The notes below the pieces were generated by a model that did not search any database, was not told where the DNA came from, and saw only the letters and a program-made list of their open reading frames with translations. Source: an uncultured Bacteroidales bacterium (GTDB taxonomy: Bacteria; Bacteroidota; Bacteroidia; Bacteroidales; Bacteroidaceae). From it: a stretch of DNA of 17,321 bases. This document shows positions 1 through 8,770 of the stretch, piece after piece; position 1 is the first letter of the stretch; each line of letters starts with the position of its first letter. The DNA lies in NCBI GenBank assembly GCA_937898885.1, contig CALDKD010000075.1, forward strand, positions 1 to 17,321, written 5' to 3'. The position numbers and the translations under genes are program-made.

Positions 1-92
1 CGGACAACGAACGGACAACGAGCGAACGCTGAACGGACACTGATTTACGTTTTGTAGGGTGCGAACGGAGCAAAATTTACGTTTTTTGCGGG
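1..92. repeat. Imperfect short tandem repeats at the window edge
   Basis: The first ~40 bases contain an 11-base unit starting cggacaacga (positions 1 and 12) followed by degenerate versions (cgaacgctga, cggacac). Overlapping this, a unit of about 30 bases occurs twice, at 31-60 and 63-92: both copies start gaacgga, share atttacgtttt in the middle and end in ggg. No long reading frame runs through it on the plus strand; on the minus strand one frame stays open across the block but shows no recognisable protein. The array is cut by the window edge, so its full length and function are unknown. Confidence 0.5.
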
Positions 93-393
93 CAGAGTGA
101 TTATTCTGATTCGTCTCATACCTTACTTGCTTTGATTCTGCTGCCAAATTTAAGTCTGTCATACATAATTTGTCAAAGCTCAATGATTTCTCGTGACATT
201 GTTTAAAAAACATAATAAAAATTACTACATTAGCTCCGATAATCAATAATTTGCATGGCATTCCGATAAAGACTTTGACTCAACTGTCAAATTTACCCCA
301 ATTATAGTTATATTTACACTGTAAAATAATATGTATCAGGTCTTACGCGGTCTCGCGTCTGAACTCTGATTATGATTTTAAAATATACGTTTT
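93..393. other. Gene-less leader region upstream of the lipoprotein gene
   Basis: About 300 AT-rich bases with no credible gene on either strand. The best Bacteroidetes-like -7 element for the downstream lipoprotein is tatattta at 309-316 (7 of 8 matches to TAnnTTTG), but no TTTG lies at the expected distance upstream, so a promoter here is only a guess. A perfect 5-bp hairpin, acgcg-gtct-cgcgt, lies at 345-358 in what would be the 5' leader; it has no T-run and so is not an intrinsic terminator. No inverted repeats long enough to suggest an invertible promoter were seen. Confidence 0.4.
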
Positions 394-2880
394 ATGAAAA
401 GATTCAGTCTGCTTTCAGTACTCTCTGCGGCAATTATCGCCACTCTGGCATCGTGCGAGCCTATCGACAAGAATGAGGTCAAGAATCCGGAAACCATTGA
501 GGTCTCGGAAATAACACTCTCAGAGAAATCAATATCCATCTCTGTAAACGAGGAAAAGACCCTTGTTGCCGAAGTCAAGCCATCAAATGCCACGGACAAG
601 AACGTAACCTGGAGTTCCGACAATGAAAGCATTGCGTCCGTTTCCAACGGCAAAGTCAAGGGACTCAATGTGGGCAATGCCACTATTACCGCCAAGGCAG
701 GAGACAAGAGCGCAACCTGCACCGTTACGGTGACTGAGCCGGTTCTCGTGCTGACAGGCGAGGCAACTAATCTGACCTGGAATTCCGCCACGCTGTCAAT
801 GACCGTCAACCAGAGCCTTGCCGGCTCATACGAATCTTACGACGCCGGTATGGTTTACGGCACGAGCCAGAATCTGTCAACTACTACTGATTACTTTCTG
901 GAGATACCTCGCAGCAAGGACGGCAAGCCGGAAGTGAGAGGCACATACGAGTTTTCCCTTGATTATCTTAAGGAAGGAACAACCTACTATTATATGGCCG
1001 TAGCCACCTTTGACAATAAGGAATACTGTGGCGAGGTCAAGTCGTTCCAGACTCCTGCGGTGGAAATCGCCACTACTCAGAGCGTAGATCTGGGACTTCC
1101 CTCAGGCCTGAAATGGGCTGGCTGGAACGTGGGAGCGACAAAGCCCGAGGAATTCGGCGATTACTTCTGCTGGGGCGAGACCAGTCCCAAGGATTCTTAC
1201 TGGCAGGACAACTACAAATATGGTGTATTCAATAAATTTGGCACTACAGACCTGATCTACAAGTACAACGTAAGATCCGAGTATGGCGCCGTGGACAACC
1301 GCACCCGCCTCACCTCGGCAGACGATGCCGCCTATGTCAATTGGGGAGAGCAATGGCGTATGCCGACTGATGAGGAGAAGACGGAGCTTCTGGCCAACAC
1401 CACGCACAGGAAATACACTTACAATGATGTTCCCGGCTGGTTGTTCACCAGCAAGAATAACAATGTCTCTATTTTCTTCCCTGCCACAGGAATGAGAGAG
1501 CAGACTGGCACAAGCTACATAGGAGAGGAAACCATTTTCTGGACATCAACCATAAGCAGCAATGATCCAAGACAGGCCCATATTGCCTGCAACTGGATTG
1601 CAGGCAGCTCTATGCTCCATGAGGCCGGATTCGAGATGGACCCGACAGCGGAATCGTACCACTTGATTAATTGGAGATATCTCGGAATACCTGTCCGCGC
1701 CGTATCTGGAGGAGAAGCGCCGAAAGAAGAGTATTCCCTGACAACATCACAGGCAAAGGACATCACTTTCTGCACCGCCAGGATTGAGGTGGCCATTAAC
1801 CCCACACCAGCTTCTGCAACCGAATTCGGCCTGCTCTACACTCGGGCCGGGTCCTCCCCTCTCATACCGGAAAAGGCAGATAAGGTGGCTGCGGATGCAA
1901 GCGGCAACGTGCTTATCCAGGGCCTCAGTCCATACATCACATACAAGGCCTGCGCTTATGCCATTGTCGGAGGAAAGCTCTACACGGGAAATGAGATTTC
2001 ATTCACCACTACAGGGATGATTTCCCTGGTAGCCCAGGATCCTGAGGACATTACGTTTGAGAGCGCCAAATTGAAGGCAACGGTAGGCGATCTCTCAGCA
2101 ATTATAGCAAGCGGAGCGGCAATTGAATGCGGCATAGCCTACGATGAGACAAAGAACGGTTACAGCTCTATCGATATGAATTCCATACATCACGTTCTCA
2201 CTCCGGATGAAAACGGAGATATGGAAGTAATGCTGACAGGATTGCCATATAAGACGGTATTCTACTACAGGGCATACCTGAAGGTTGGCGAGACCTGGTA
2301 TTTCAGCGACAATTATAAACAATTCAAGACACTGGATCCGCCACTGGCGCAGTGGGTGGATCTCGGTCTCAGTGTATTATGGGCAAGCTGGGACATAGGG
2401 ACTAACTCAGGCACGGAAAAGAATGGCGGATTGTTCTCCTGGGGAGAGGTAAAGTCTAAGACAGAATTCGGCATCACGCATTACAAGTGGGTCAACAAAA
2501 ATTGGGAATTCACAAAATATGTGACACGTAGAGCGGATGGCCATGTTGACAACAAGACTACCCTTGAGGAGGCAGACGATGCCGCAGCCGTAGCCTGGGG
2601 CTCAGGTGCGAGGATGCCTACCAAAGAGCAGTTCAATGAGCTTTTCGCCAACTGTACTAGAACTGAAGAGTTTTATATGGGCAATCACAGAATCAAGTTT
2701 ACAGCCCCCAATGGTAATTACATTTATTTGGATTATAGCGGAAGATATTGGACAAGCTCACTGGATGTATCAGACAATGAGCGGGCCCACTCCGTATATA
2801 TTCTTGAAAAGGAATATCTCAGACAGGAGACATACGTAAGGGCTGGAGCAGCGCTTGTACGCGCCGTCAGGGACAAATAA
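394..2880 (+). CDS. Mosaic surface lipoprotein with Big_2 and paired FISUMP-type domains
   Basis: 828 residues. The N-terminus is a lipoprotein signal peptide (MKRF, hydrophobic stretch, lipobox LASC) with lipidated Cys21, followed by acidic residues (E22, D25) that would suit export to the cell surface in Bacteroidetes. Residues ~35-113 resemble a bacterial Ig-like Big_2 domain (SVNEEKTL, TWSSDNESIASV, GNATITAKAG). An Ig/FN3-like segment (~115-222) follows, then a FISUMP/DUF1566-like domain (~231-440) beginning VDLGLPSGLKWA, two more Ig/FN3-like segments (~447-650) and a second FISUMP-like domain (~655-828) beginning VDLGLSVLWASW. Both FISUMP copies carry DDAA...WG...RMPT (from D310 and D728). 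No catalytic motif is visible. The likely role is surface adhesion or glycan/protein binding, which is inference. The start follows an A/T-rich leader with no Shine-Dalgarno, as is usual in this phylum. It converges on the rnhA-like gene with a 53-bp gap and no clear terminator. Confidence 0.9.
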   Translation: MKRFSLLSVLSAAIIATLASCEPIDKNEVKNPETIEVSEITLSEKSISISVNEEKTLVAEVKPSNATDKNVTWSSDNESIASVSNGKVKGLNVGNATITAKAGDKSATCTVTVTEPVLVLTGEATNLTWNSATLSMTVNQSLAGSYESYDAGMVYGTSQNLSTTTDYFLEIPRSKDGKPEVRGTYEFSLDYLKEGTTYYYMAVATFDNKEYCGEVKSFQTPAVEIATTQSVDLGLPSGLKWAGWNVGATKPEEFGDYFCWGETSPKDSYWQDNYKYGVFNKFGTTDLIYKYNVRSEYGAVDNRTRLTSADDAAYVNWGEQWRMPTDEEKTELLANTTHRKYTYNDVPGWLFTSKNNNVSIFFPATGMREQTGTSYIGEETIFWTSTISSNDPRQAHIACNWIAGSSMLHEAGFEMDPTAESYHLINWRYLGIPVRAVSGGEAPKEEYSLTTSQAKDITFCTARIEVAINPTPASATEFGLLYTRAGSSPLIPEKADKVAADASGNVLIQGLSPYITYKACAYAIVGGKLYTGNEISFTTTGMISLVAQDPEDITFESAKLKATVGDLSAIIASGAAIECGIAYDETKNGYSSIDMNSIHHVLTPDENGDMEVMLTGLPYKTVFYYRAYLKVGETWYFSDNYKQFKTLDPPLAQWVDLGLSVLWASWDIGTNSGTEKNGGLFSWGEVKSKTEFGITHYKWVNKNWEFTKYVTRRADGHVDNKTTLEEADDAAAVAWGSGARMPTKEQFNELFANCTRTEEFYMGNHRIKFTAPNGNYIYLDYSGRYWTSSLDVSDNERAHSVYILEKEYLRQETYVRAGAALVRAVRDK

Positions 2881-2933
2881 TCACCCAACCTGTGAATACC
2901 CGGAGCGCTATTGTCAGAGACGGCCCTGTAGGT

Positions 2934-3569
2934 TTACTTCCGTCCGAAATCCGCAGGAATCTCGCCCCACCTTTTGGTGTCCCATTTGATTATGGGATTA
3001 CTGAAGCGATTTGACGCGAGCCACCCCTCTGCCCGCTCTATGACCTTGAAGAGTTCCTCGGTCTGAGGCGTACGCTCCAGCTTGGTCTTGCACTTGCCCC
3101 CCTTAACCCAAAGGATGGCATTGTGGCTGTCGCTATAGACGGGCCAGTCGATCCCTTTCTGACGCAGCAGAGCCAGTCCGTGTACTATGGCCAGGAACTC
3201 GCCTATGTTGTTGGTGCCCAGCATCGGCCCGAAATGAAACACCTCCTGGCCATCGCCAAGGAAGACTCCGCGATACTCCATCTGTCCGGGATTGCCGCTA
3301 CAGGCAGCATCGACGGCAAGAGCATTCCTGCACACCTCTGCGGGCAATGGCGCCGGCTCTCTCTTCTTTCTGCCGGCACGGGCGGGAGCCTTCTTCTCAA
3401 TATAGTCATCGGGACGACCGGCAAATGCGCGCTCTGCCTGCTCCAGTGAATCGAATCCTTTGTAAACGGCACCCTTCCAAGACTCCACCTGCAGGCGGCA
3501 CTCCTCCCAGCTTGTATAAATGCCGGGAACAGCCCCCACCCACACAACGTAGTACTTGACCTGTGCCAT
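2934..3569 (-). CDS. Ribonuclease H (viroplasmin N-terminal domain type)
   Basis: 211 residues. It cleaves the RNA strand of RNA-DNA hybrids (R-loops, replication primers). Residues ~3-49 form the small viroplasmin/caulimovirus-type hybrid-binding domain (YYVVWVGAVPGIYTSWEEC...VYKGFDSLEQA). A basic linker (KKAPARAGRKKR) leads to the RNase H fold at ~82-211. Catalytic acidic residues are visible: D87 in VDAACSGNPG, E124 in NNIGEFLAI, D147 in YSDSHNAI, and D207 (or D197) near the C-terminus. This domain order is that of RNase HI enzymes of eukaryotes and many Bacteroidetes rather than of E. coli RnhA. It starts 12 bp after argS and is the last gene of the long leftward operon. The symbol rnhA would be reasonable but is left blank because the architecture differs from classic RnhA. 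Confidence 0.9.
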   Translation of the reverse strand: MAQVKYYVVWVGAVPGIYTSWEECRLQVESWKGAVYKGFDSLEQAERAFAGRPDDYIEKKAPARAGRKKREPAPLPAEVCRNALAVDAACSGNPGQMEYRGVFLGDGQEVFHFGPMLGTNNIGEFLAIVHGLALLRQKGIDWPVYSDSHNAILWVKGGKCKTKLERTPQTEELFKVIERAEGWLASNRFSNPIIKWDTKRWGEIPADFGRK

Positions 3570-3581
3570 AAAGGAACGGAC

Positions 3582-5408
3582 TTACATTCTGTCGGGAACC
3601 TCAATTCCAAGCAGGGCCATACCAAGACGCACCACCTTGCCCACATTGGCGGTCAGCACAATGCGGAACAGCTTGAGAGCCGCGTTTTCCTCGTGCATAA
3701 TGCTGAAGTCGTGGTAGAACTGGTTGAACTCCTTGACAAGGTCGTAGATGTAGTTTGCTATAGCCGACGGGTTGTAGTCCTGACCGGCCTGAAGCACAAC
3801 CTGCTTGAAGTTCACAAGCTGCTGAATGATTGATATCTCTTTCTCCGAAAGGTCCAGCCCCCCGGCGTTCAGGCTCTCAGGAACGGCGATACCCTCCTCT
3901 GCCACCTTGCGAAGGATGGAGCAGATACGTGCGTGAGTGTATTGGATGAACGGACCTGTATTGCCATTGAAGTCAATAGACTCCTGCGGGTTGAAAGTCA
4001 TATTCTTGCGGGCATCTACTTTCAGGATGAAGTACTTGAGCGCTCCAAGACCAATCATACGGATGATGTTGTCGGCCTCGTCCTTATCCAGGCCATCCAG
4101 TTTGCCAAGCTCGGCAGAGGTCTGACGCGAGGTCTCTATCATACCGTCTATAAGGTCATCGGCATCAACGACTGTTCCCTCGCGGCTCTTCATACGACCG
4201 TTTGGCAGCTCCACCATACCGTAGCTGAAATGCACGAGGTCCTTGCCCCATTTGAAGCCCAGACGGTCAAGCAGAATGGAGAGAACCTGGAAATGATAGT
4301 TCTGCTCGTTGCCCACCACATAAATCATCTTGTCTATCGGGAAATCCTCAAAACGAAGCTTGGCGGTGCCTATGTCCTGAGTCATATATACAGATGTGCC
4401 ATCACTGCGAAGAAGCAGTTTCTGGTCAAGGCCGTCGGATGCGAGGTCGGCCCATACCGAGCCGTCCGGCTTGCGGAAGAACAGACCTTTGTCAAGGCCC
4501 TCCATTACCTTTGACTTACCCTCCAGATATGTCTGTGACTCGTAATATATCTTGTCGAAGCTTACCCCAAGACGCTTATATGTCTCGTCGAAACCGGCAT
4601 ATACCCACTCGTTCATTGTGGTCCACAGCGAGCGGACGTCCTTATCGCCGGCCTCCCAGCGGACAAGCATATCGTGAGCCTCGCGCATAAGCGGTGACTC
4701 CTGCTCAGCCTTGGTCTTGGCTGCCTCCTGTGCTTTCTCGTCAAGCTGGTCGTAGTCTGCAGGGAGCAGGCTCTTCACCTCCTCCTTGAAATGCTTGTCA
4801 AACAGCACATAGTAGTCGCCAATCAGATGGTCGCCCTTCTTGCCGCTGCTGGCAGGTGTCTCACCATTGCCCCACTTCTGCCAGGCCAGCATTGACTTGC
4901 AGATATGGATACCACGGTCATTCACGATGTTGGTCTTGACAACCTTGTTGCCACAGGCAGCCATAATACGTGCCAGCGAGTTGCCCAGCAGGTTATTGCG
5001 TACGTGTCCCAGATGCAGCGGCTTGTTGGTGTTCGGTGACGAGTACTCAATCATCACCAGCGGAGAGTTCTCTGCGGCAGGTGTGTAACCATACTCTGCA
5101 TCGGCATTCACCTGATTAAGCATATCAATCCAGAATGATGCGGGAATAACCAGATTCAGGAAGCCCTTGATTACATTGAATCCACCCACGGCTGGCTCGT
5201 TGGCCTTCAGCCACTCACCTATCTCGGTCGCGGTCTGCTCCGGTCCCTTGCGGGATGCCTTGAGGAATGGGAACACCACGACAGTGAAGTGTCCCTCGAA
5301 CTCTTTCTTTGTTTTCTGCACCTGAACCGAAGAGGTCTGTACCTCCTGTCCGTAAAGTTCTCTGACGGCCTTGGCCGTTCCCTCTGCTATCAGCTGTTCT
5401 ATATTCAT
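3582..5408 (-). CDS. argS: Arginyl-tRNA synthetase
   Basis: 608 residues, normal for the family. This class Ia synthetase charges tRNA-Arg with arginine. The N-terminal Add-1 domain (~1-100) binds the tRNA. The HIGH signature is HLGH at 132-135 in SSPNTNKPLHLGHVRNN. The KMSKS-equivalent loop is MKSREG starting at M406, a degenerate form common in ArgRS. The C-terminal DALR anticodon-binding helical domain runs from QYTHARICSILRK to the end. It lies 32 bp after sufS and 12 bp before the rnhA-like gene. No promoter match is visible in the 32-bp gap, so it is probably read through from upstream. The long plus-strand frame opposite it is a shadow of this gene. Confidence 0.97.
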   Translation of the reverse strand: MNIEQLIAEGTAKAVRELYGQEVQTSSVQVQKTKKEFEGHFTVVVFPFLKASRKGPEQTATEIGEWLKANEPAVGGFNVIKGFLNLVIPASFWIDMLNQVNADAEYGYTPAAENSPLVMIEYSSPNTNKPLHLGHVRNNLLGNSLARIMAACGNKVVKTNIVNDRGIHICKSMLAWQKWGNGETPASSGKKGDHLIGDYYVLFDKHFKEEVKSLLPADYDQLDEKAQEAAKTKAEQESPLMREAHDMLVRWEAGDKDVRSLWTTMNEWVYAGFDETYKRLGVSFDKIYYESQTYLEGKSKVMEGLDKGLFFRKPDGSVWADLASDGLDQKLLLRSDGTSVYMTQDIGTAKLRFEDFPIDKMIYVVGNEQNYHFQVLSILLDRLGFKWGKDLVHFSYGMVELPNGRMKSREGTVVDADDLIDGMIETSRQTSAELGKLDGLDKDEADNIIRMIGLGALKYFILKVDARKNMTFNPQESIDFNGNTGPFIQYTHARICSILRKVAEEGIAVPESLNAGGLDLSEKEISIIQQLVNFKQVVLQAGQDYNPSAIANYIYDLVKEFNQFYHDFSIMHEENAALKLFRIVLTANVGKVVRLGMALLGIEVPDRM

Positions 5409-5440
5409 ATTGAAACTGTTTTCGTATTATTTGTGCCAGT

Positions 5441-6664
5441 TCAGAACATCTTGCGCACCCGCTCGATGCCCGCTGCCAGCATGTCAATCTCTGCCTTCGT
5501 ATTATACATTGCAAACGATGCCCTCACTGTGCCGGGAATGCCGAAGCGTTCCATAAGCGGCTCGGCGCAATGATGTCCGGTACGGACGGCTATGCCAAGT
5601 TTGTCAAGAAGAGTACCCATATCTGCCGGATGAATATCGCCTACAAGGAATGACACCACGCCACAGCGCTCAGGGGCGTTGCCTATTATGCGCATGCCTG
5701 GGATTGAGGAGAGCACGTCAAGCGCGTATGCGGAAAGCTCGCTCTCCTGTCTCTCAATGGCATCCATTCCTATTCCCTGCATATAGTCAATCGCACTGGC
5801 CAGACCTATGGCACCGATATAATCGGGCGTTCCGGCCTCAAACTTGAAGGGAAGCTCATTGTATGTCGTTCCGGTGAACGATACGTGCTTTATCATCTCG
5901 CCGCCACCCTGATAAGGAGGCATCTGATCAAACAGCTCACGCTTACCGTATAGGACTCCGATTCCTGTAGGTCCGTATGCCTTATGCCCGCTGAAAGCGT
6001 AGAAGTCTGCGTTGAGTGTACGTACGCTGACAGCCTTATGAGGCACAGCCTGCGCTCCGTCAACCGCCACCGGTATTCCCTTTGCGTGCGCAAGGCTTAT
6101 TATCTCCGCCACGGGATTTACCGTACCGAGTACGTTGGAAACGTGAGTGACACTGACAAGACGGGTCTTAGGTCCTAGAAGACGGCTGAACTCATCCATA
6201 TCAAGAGTACCGGAATCGGTTACAGGTATGACTTTTATGATGAAGCCATACTGCTCTGCCATCAATTGCCAGGGCACTATATTGCTATGGTGCTCCATAC
6301 CGGATACAATCACCTCGTCGCCAGGCTTCAGGAATGCCTTGGAGAAGGACGACGCAAGCAGATTGAGGCTCTCGGTAGTACCGCGTGTGAAGATAATCCC
6401 GTCAGCGCTTCCGGCATCAATGAATGCACGGACTTTCTCGCGGGCAGCCTCCATGCGGTCAGTAGCCTGCTGTGAGAGGAAATGCACGCCACGATGGACA
6501 TTGGCATTGACACTACGGTATGCGTTACTGATGGTATCAATAACACACAATGGCTTCTGGACTGTTGCCGCATTGTCAAGATAGACCAGCGGCTTGCCAT
6601 ATATCTGCTGCCCCAGAATCGGGAAATCCTCTCTTATGCTGTTCAAATCCATTCTCTGTATCAT
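5441..6664 (-). CDS. sufS: Cysteine desulfurase SufS
   Basis: 407 residues from the ATG that overlaps the sufD stop (ATGA); an internal ATG four codons later (MDLNSIREDFP) is an alternative start. It is a PLP-dependent class V aminotransferase-fold enzyme that takes sulfur from cysteine as an enzyme persulfide for Fe-S cluster assembly. The PLP lysine is K228 in FSGHKAYGPTG. The catalytic cysteine is C366 in RTGHHCAEP, the arrangement of group II (SufS-type) desulfurases. The overlap with sufD suggests coupled translation. SufS normally needs a SufE or SufU sulfur acceptor, and none is encoded in this window. Confidence 0.97.
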   Translation of the reverse strand: MIQRMDLNSIREDFPILGQQIYGKPLVYLDNAATVQKPLCVIDTISNAYRSVNANVHRGVHFLSQQATDRMEAAREKVRAFIDAGSADGIIFTRGTTESLNLLASSFSKAFLKPGDEVIVSGMEHHSNIVPWQLMAEQYGFIIKVIPVTDSGTLDMDEFSRLLGPKTRLVSVTHVSNVLGTVNPVAEIISLAHAKGIPVAVDGAQAVPHKAVSVRTLNADFYAFSGHKAYGPTGIGVLYGKRELFDQMPPYQGGGEMIKHVSFTGTTYNELPFKFEAGTPDYIGAIGLASAIDYMQGIGMDAIERQESELSAYALDVLSSIPGMRIIGNAPERCGVVSFLVGDIHPADMGTLLDKLGIAVRTGHHCAEPLMERFGIPGTVRASFAMYNTKAEIDMLAAGIERVRKMF

Positions 6665-8004
6665 TTACATACCTCACAGCCCTCGCATAGACCGGAGCCG
6701 TTCTTGAAACGACGCTCCACAAGATGTCTGAGCCGCTGCTGCAATGGCTCAAGTCCTATGCGGCCAATAACCTCGTCGGTAAACGCCATCATCAGAAGCG
6801 TGCGTGCATCGTCCTCAGGAATACCGCGCTGACGCATATAGAAAAGAGCCTTTTCGTCAAGCTGCCCCACAGTGGCTCCGTGGCTGCACTTGACATCATC
6901 GGCATATATCTCCAACTGGGGCTGAGTGAACATTCTGGCTGTGCGTTTCAGGCAGATGTTGCGGTTTGTCTGCTGTGACGATGTACGTTGTGAGCCTTCG
7001 CGGACAAGGACCTTGCCTGCAAATGAGCCAACGGACTCATCATCCAGCACATACTTGAAAAGCTCATTGCTCTGGCAGTCTGAAACCTGATGGTCAACAA
7101 ATGTCAGATTGTCAACGTGCTGGTTTCCATCGGCAATGGCAACGCCATCAAGCCTGAGGCAGGCGCCCTGTCCTGCCAGCGTGACGTACGCGGAATTGCG
7201 AGTCTTGCCATTGTTGAGTGTGATACCAGTAACGGCAACATTGCTTCCGGCCTCTTGTCTGATGAAGAGCTCTGACACACGTCTGTTCTGCACTGCAGTC
7301 TCCTCCATATCGTAGAGCTCAAGAGATGAGTCCGGACCGGCAAGAACCTCTGTAACCTGATTGGAAAGGTAGTTGTGACTGTCAGAAAGATGATCGCACA
7401 TAAGAAGACGCAAGCCTGCGCCACGCCCCAATACAATAAGTACCCGGCGTGTCACCATCATATCGACAGGAGACTGAAGCAACGTGACCAGCTGAACAGG
7501 TTTGTCCAGCACCATTCCGTCCGGGACATATACCACAAAGCCATCCTGTGCGAAAAGGGTATTCAATGCGGCAATGCCTGCGCGATTGATGTCGGCTATG
7601 CGGCCATAATACCTCGCTATTATCTCCGGATTACTCTGAGCAATCTCCCGAAGGCCACCTATCAGCACGCCATCTGGCAGTGACTGACGCGACACCGTAT
7701 CTGATGCCACGAAACGGTCGTCAGCAAGATAATACAGCAGCGTGCTCAGATTTGGAACACTGCAACGGAATCCGGCATTCAGGCTGACGGGAATATTTAC
7801 ACGGCCTATGTTCATTCCCCAGTCCGGTGCAAGCCATTCAGACACTTTGGTATGCAGATACTCCTCCATTCCGGAGTCTGGCAATCCATACTTCTCCAAA
7901 GCGGCCAGCGCATCGGCACGCAGTGCATTCATAACCGCACAGGAACCGTTGTCAACAAGCTGACGGTTCTTGCGGAACAATCCTGTATATGCTTCTGCCG
8001 ACAT
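6661..8004 (-). CDS. sufD: Fe-S cluster assembly scaffold subunit SufD
   Basis: 447 residues from ATG at 8004, which shares one base with the sufC stop (TGATG); a GTG one codon upstream (8007) could also initiate. SufD pairs with SufB in the SufBC2D scaffold complex that builds Fe-S clusters in the cytoplasm. The beta-helix core is recognisable, and the conserved C-terminal block YADDVKCSHGATVGQLDEKA contains H375, equivalent to the functionally important His of E. coli SufD. An unusual point is the C-terminal tail LCEGCEVCK with cysteines at 440, 443 and 446 (Cys-x2-Cys-x2-Cys), absent from E. coli SufD. The stop overlaps the sufS start (ATGA), again suggesting translational coupling. Confidence 0.95.
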   Translation of the reverse strand: MSAEAYTGLFRKNRQLVDNGSCAVMNALRADALAALEKYGLPDSGMEEYLHTKVSEWLAPDWGMNIGRVNIPVSLNAGFRCSVPNLSTLLYYLADDRFVASDTVSRQSLPDGVLIGGLREIAQSNPEIIARYYGRIADINRAGIAALNTLFAQDGFVVYVPDGMVLDKPVQLVTLLQSPVDMMVTRRVLIVLGRGAGLRLLMCDHLSDSHNYLSNQVTEVLAGPDSSLELYDMEETAVQNRRVSELFIRQEAGSNVAVTGITLNNGKTRNSAYVTLAGQGACLRLDGVAIADGNQHVDNLTFVDHQVSDCQSNELFKYVLDDESVGSFAGKVLVREGSQRTSSQQTNRNICLKRTARMFTQPQLEIYADDVKCSHGATVGQLDEKALFYMRQRGIPEDDARTLLMMAFTDEVIGRIGLEPLQQRLRHLVERRFKNGSGLCEGCEVCK

Positions 8005-8765
8005 CACCTCAAAGACTCCTCAAACTCCTTAATAACCCAGTCGTAACCACGTTCCTCAAGCTCAAGGGCAAGCTCCGGACCTGCAGTCCTTATTATCCGG
8101 CCATTATAAAGTACGTGAACGATATCTGGCTTAATATAATCCAGCAGACGCTGGTAATGGGTAATCACAATTACAGATGTATCCTCGCTTTTCAAACGGT
8201 TCACGCCCTGAGCCACAATGCGCAAGGCATCTATGTCCAGACCAGAGTCGGTCTCATCGAGAATGCTGAGCGACGGCTCAAGCATAGCCATCTGGAATAT
8301 CTCGTTACGTTTTTTCTCGCCTCCGCTGAAGCCCTCGTTTACAGAGCGGTTCATAAATTTGGCGTCAAGCCCCACGAACTCACGTCTCTGCTTCATCAGT
8401 TTGAGGAATTCGGCAGCTGAGACAGGTTCCTGTCCCAGATATGCGCGTTTTGCGTTTACGGCGGCACGCATAAAGTTTGTCATACTCACGCCTGGTATCT
8501 CTACCGGATACTGGAATGACATAAAGAGGCCCTCGTGAGCCCGCTGTTCCGGAGTCATTGCCAGAAGGTCTTTTCCCTTGAAGGAAACACACCCCTCAGT
8601 AACCTCGTATCCGGGATGCCCCACGAGCACATTGCTCATCGTGCTTTTTCCTGAGCCGTTTGGGCCCATTATGGCGTGCACCTGACCTGCAGCCACCTCA
8701 AGATTAATACCCTTGAGTATCTCTTTGCCATTTATGCCGGCATGAAGATTATCTATTTTAAGCAT
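8004..8765 (-). CDS. sufC: Fe-S assembly ATPase SufC
   Basis: 253 residues. It is the ABC-type ATPase that powers the SufBC2D scaffold; it is soluble and is not a transporter. Walker A is GPNGSGKST at 34-42, the Q-loop region is SFQYP near 83-87, the signature is FSGGEKKRNE at 146-155, Walker B runs into DETDSGLD from D170/E171, and the switch histidine is H203 in VIVITH. The frame is open further upstream to 8918, but that would overlap sufB by about 150 bp. The ATG at 8765 gives the normal family length and N-terminus (MLKIDNLHAG) and lies 5 bp after the sufB stop. Confidence 0.97.
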   Translation of the reverse strand: MLKIDNLHAGINGKEILKGINLEVAAGQVHAIMGPNGSGKSTMSNVLVGHPGYEVTEGCVSFKGKDLLAMTPEQRAHEGLFMSFQYPVEIPGVSMTNFMRAAVNAKRAYLGQEPVSAAEFLKLMKQRREFVGLDAKFMNRSVNEGFSGGEKKRNEIFQMAMLEPSLSILDETDSGLDIDALRIVAQGVNRLKSEDTSVIVITHYQRLLDYIKPDIVHVLYNGRIIRTAGPELALELEERGYDWVIKEFEESLR

Positions 8766-8770
8766 AGCGA

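Noticed and set aside
172..278. A gtcaaag/ctttgac inverted pair that might flank an invertible promoter upstream of the lipoprotein
   Set aside because: The arms are only 7 bases. Invertible promoters in Bacteroidales use longer repeats, and no promoter consensus lies between the arms.
2881..2933. A bidirectional terminator between the convergent lipoprotein and rnhA-like genes
   Set aside because: No stable stem followed by a T-run was found in the 53-bp gap on either strand.
3933..4514. A 193-residue open frame on the plus strand
   Set aside because: It lies entirely antisense to argS, whose motifs and length are unambiguous. The encoded peptide resembles no protein family and arises from the codon bias of argS.
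6147..6584. A 145-residue plus-strand open frame opposite sufS
   Set aside because: It is antisense to a clear cysteine desulfurase and has no recognisable domain, promoter or independent support.
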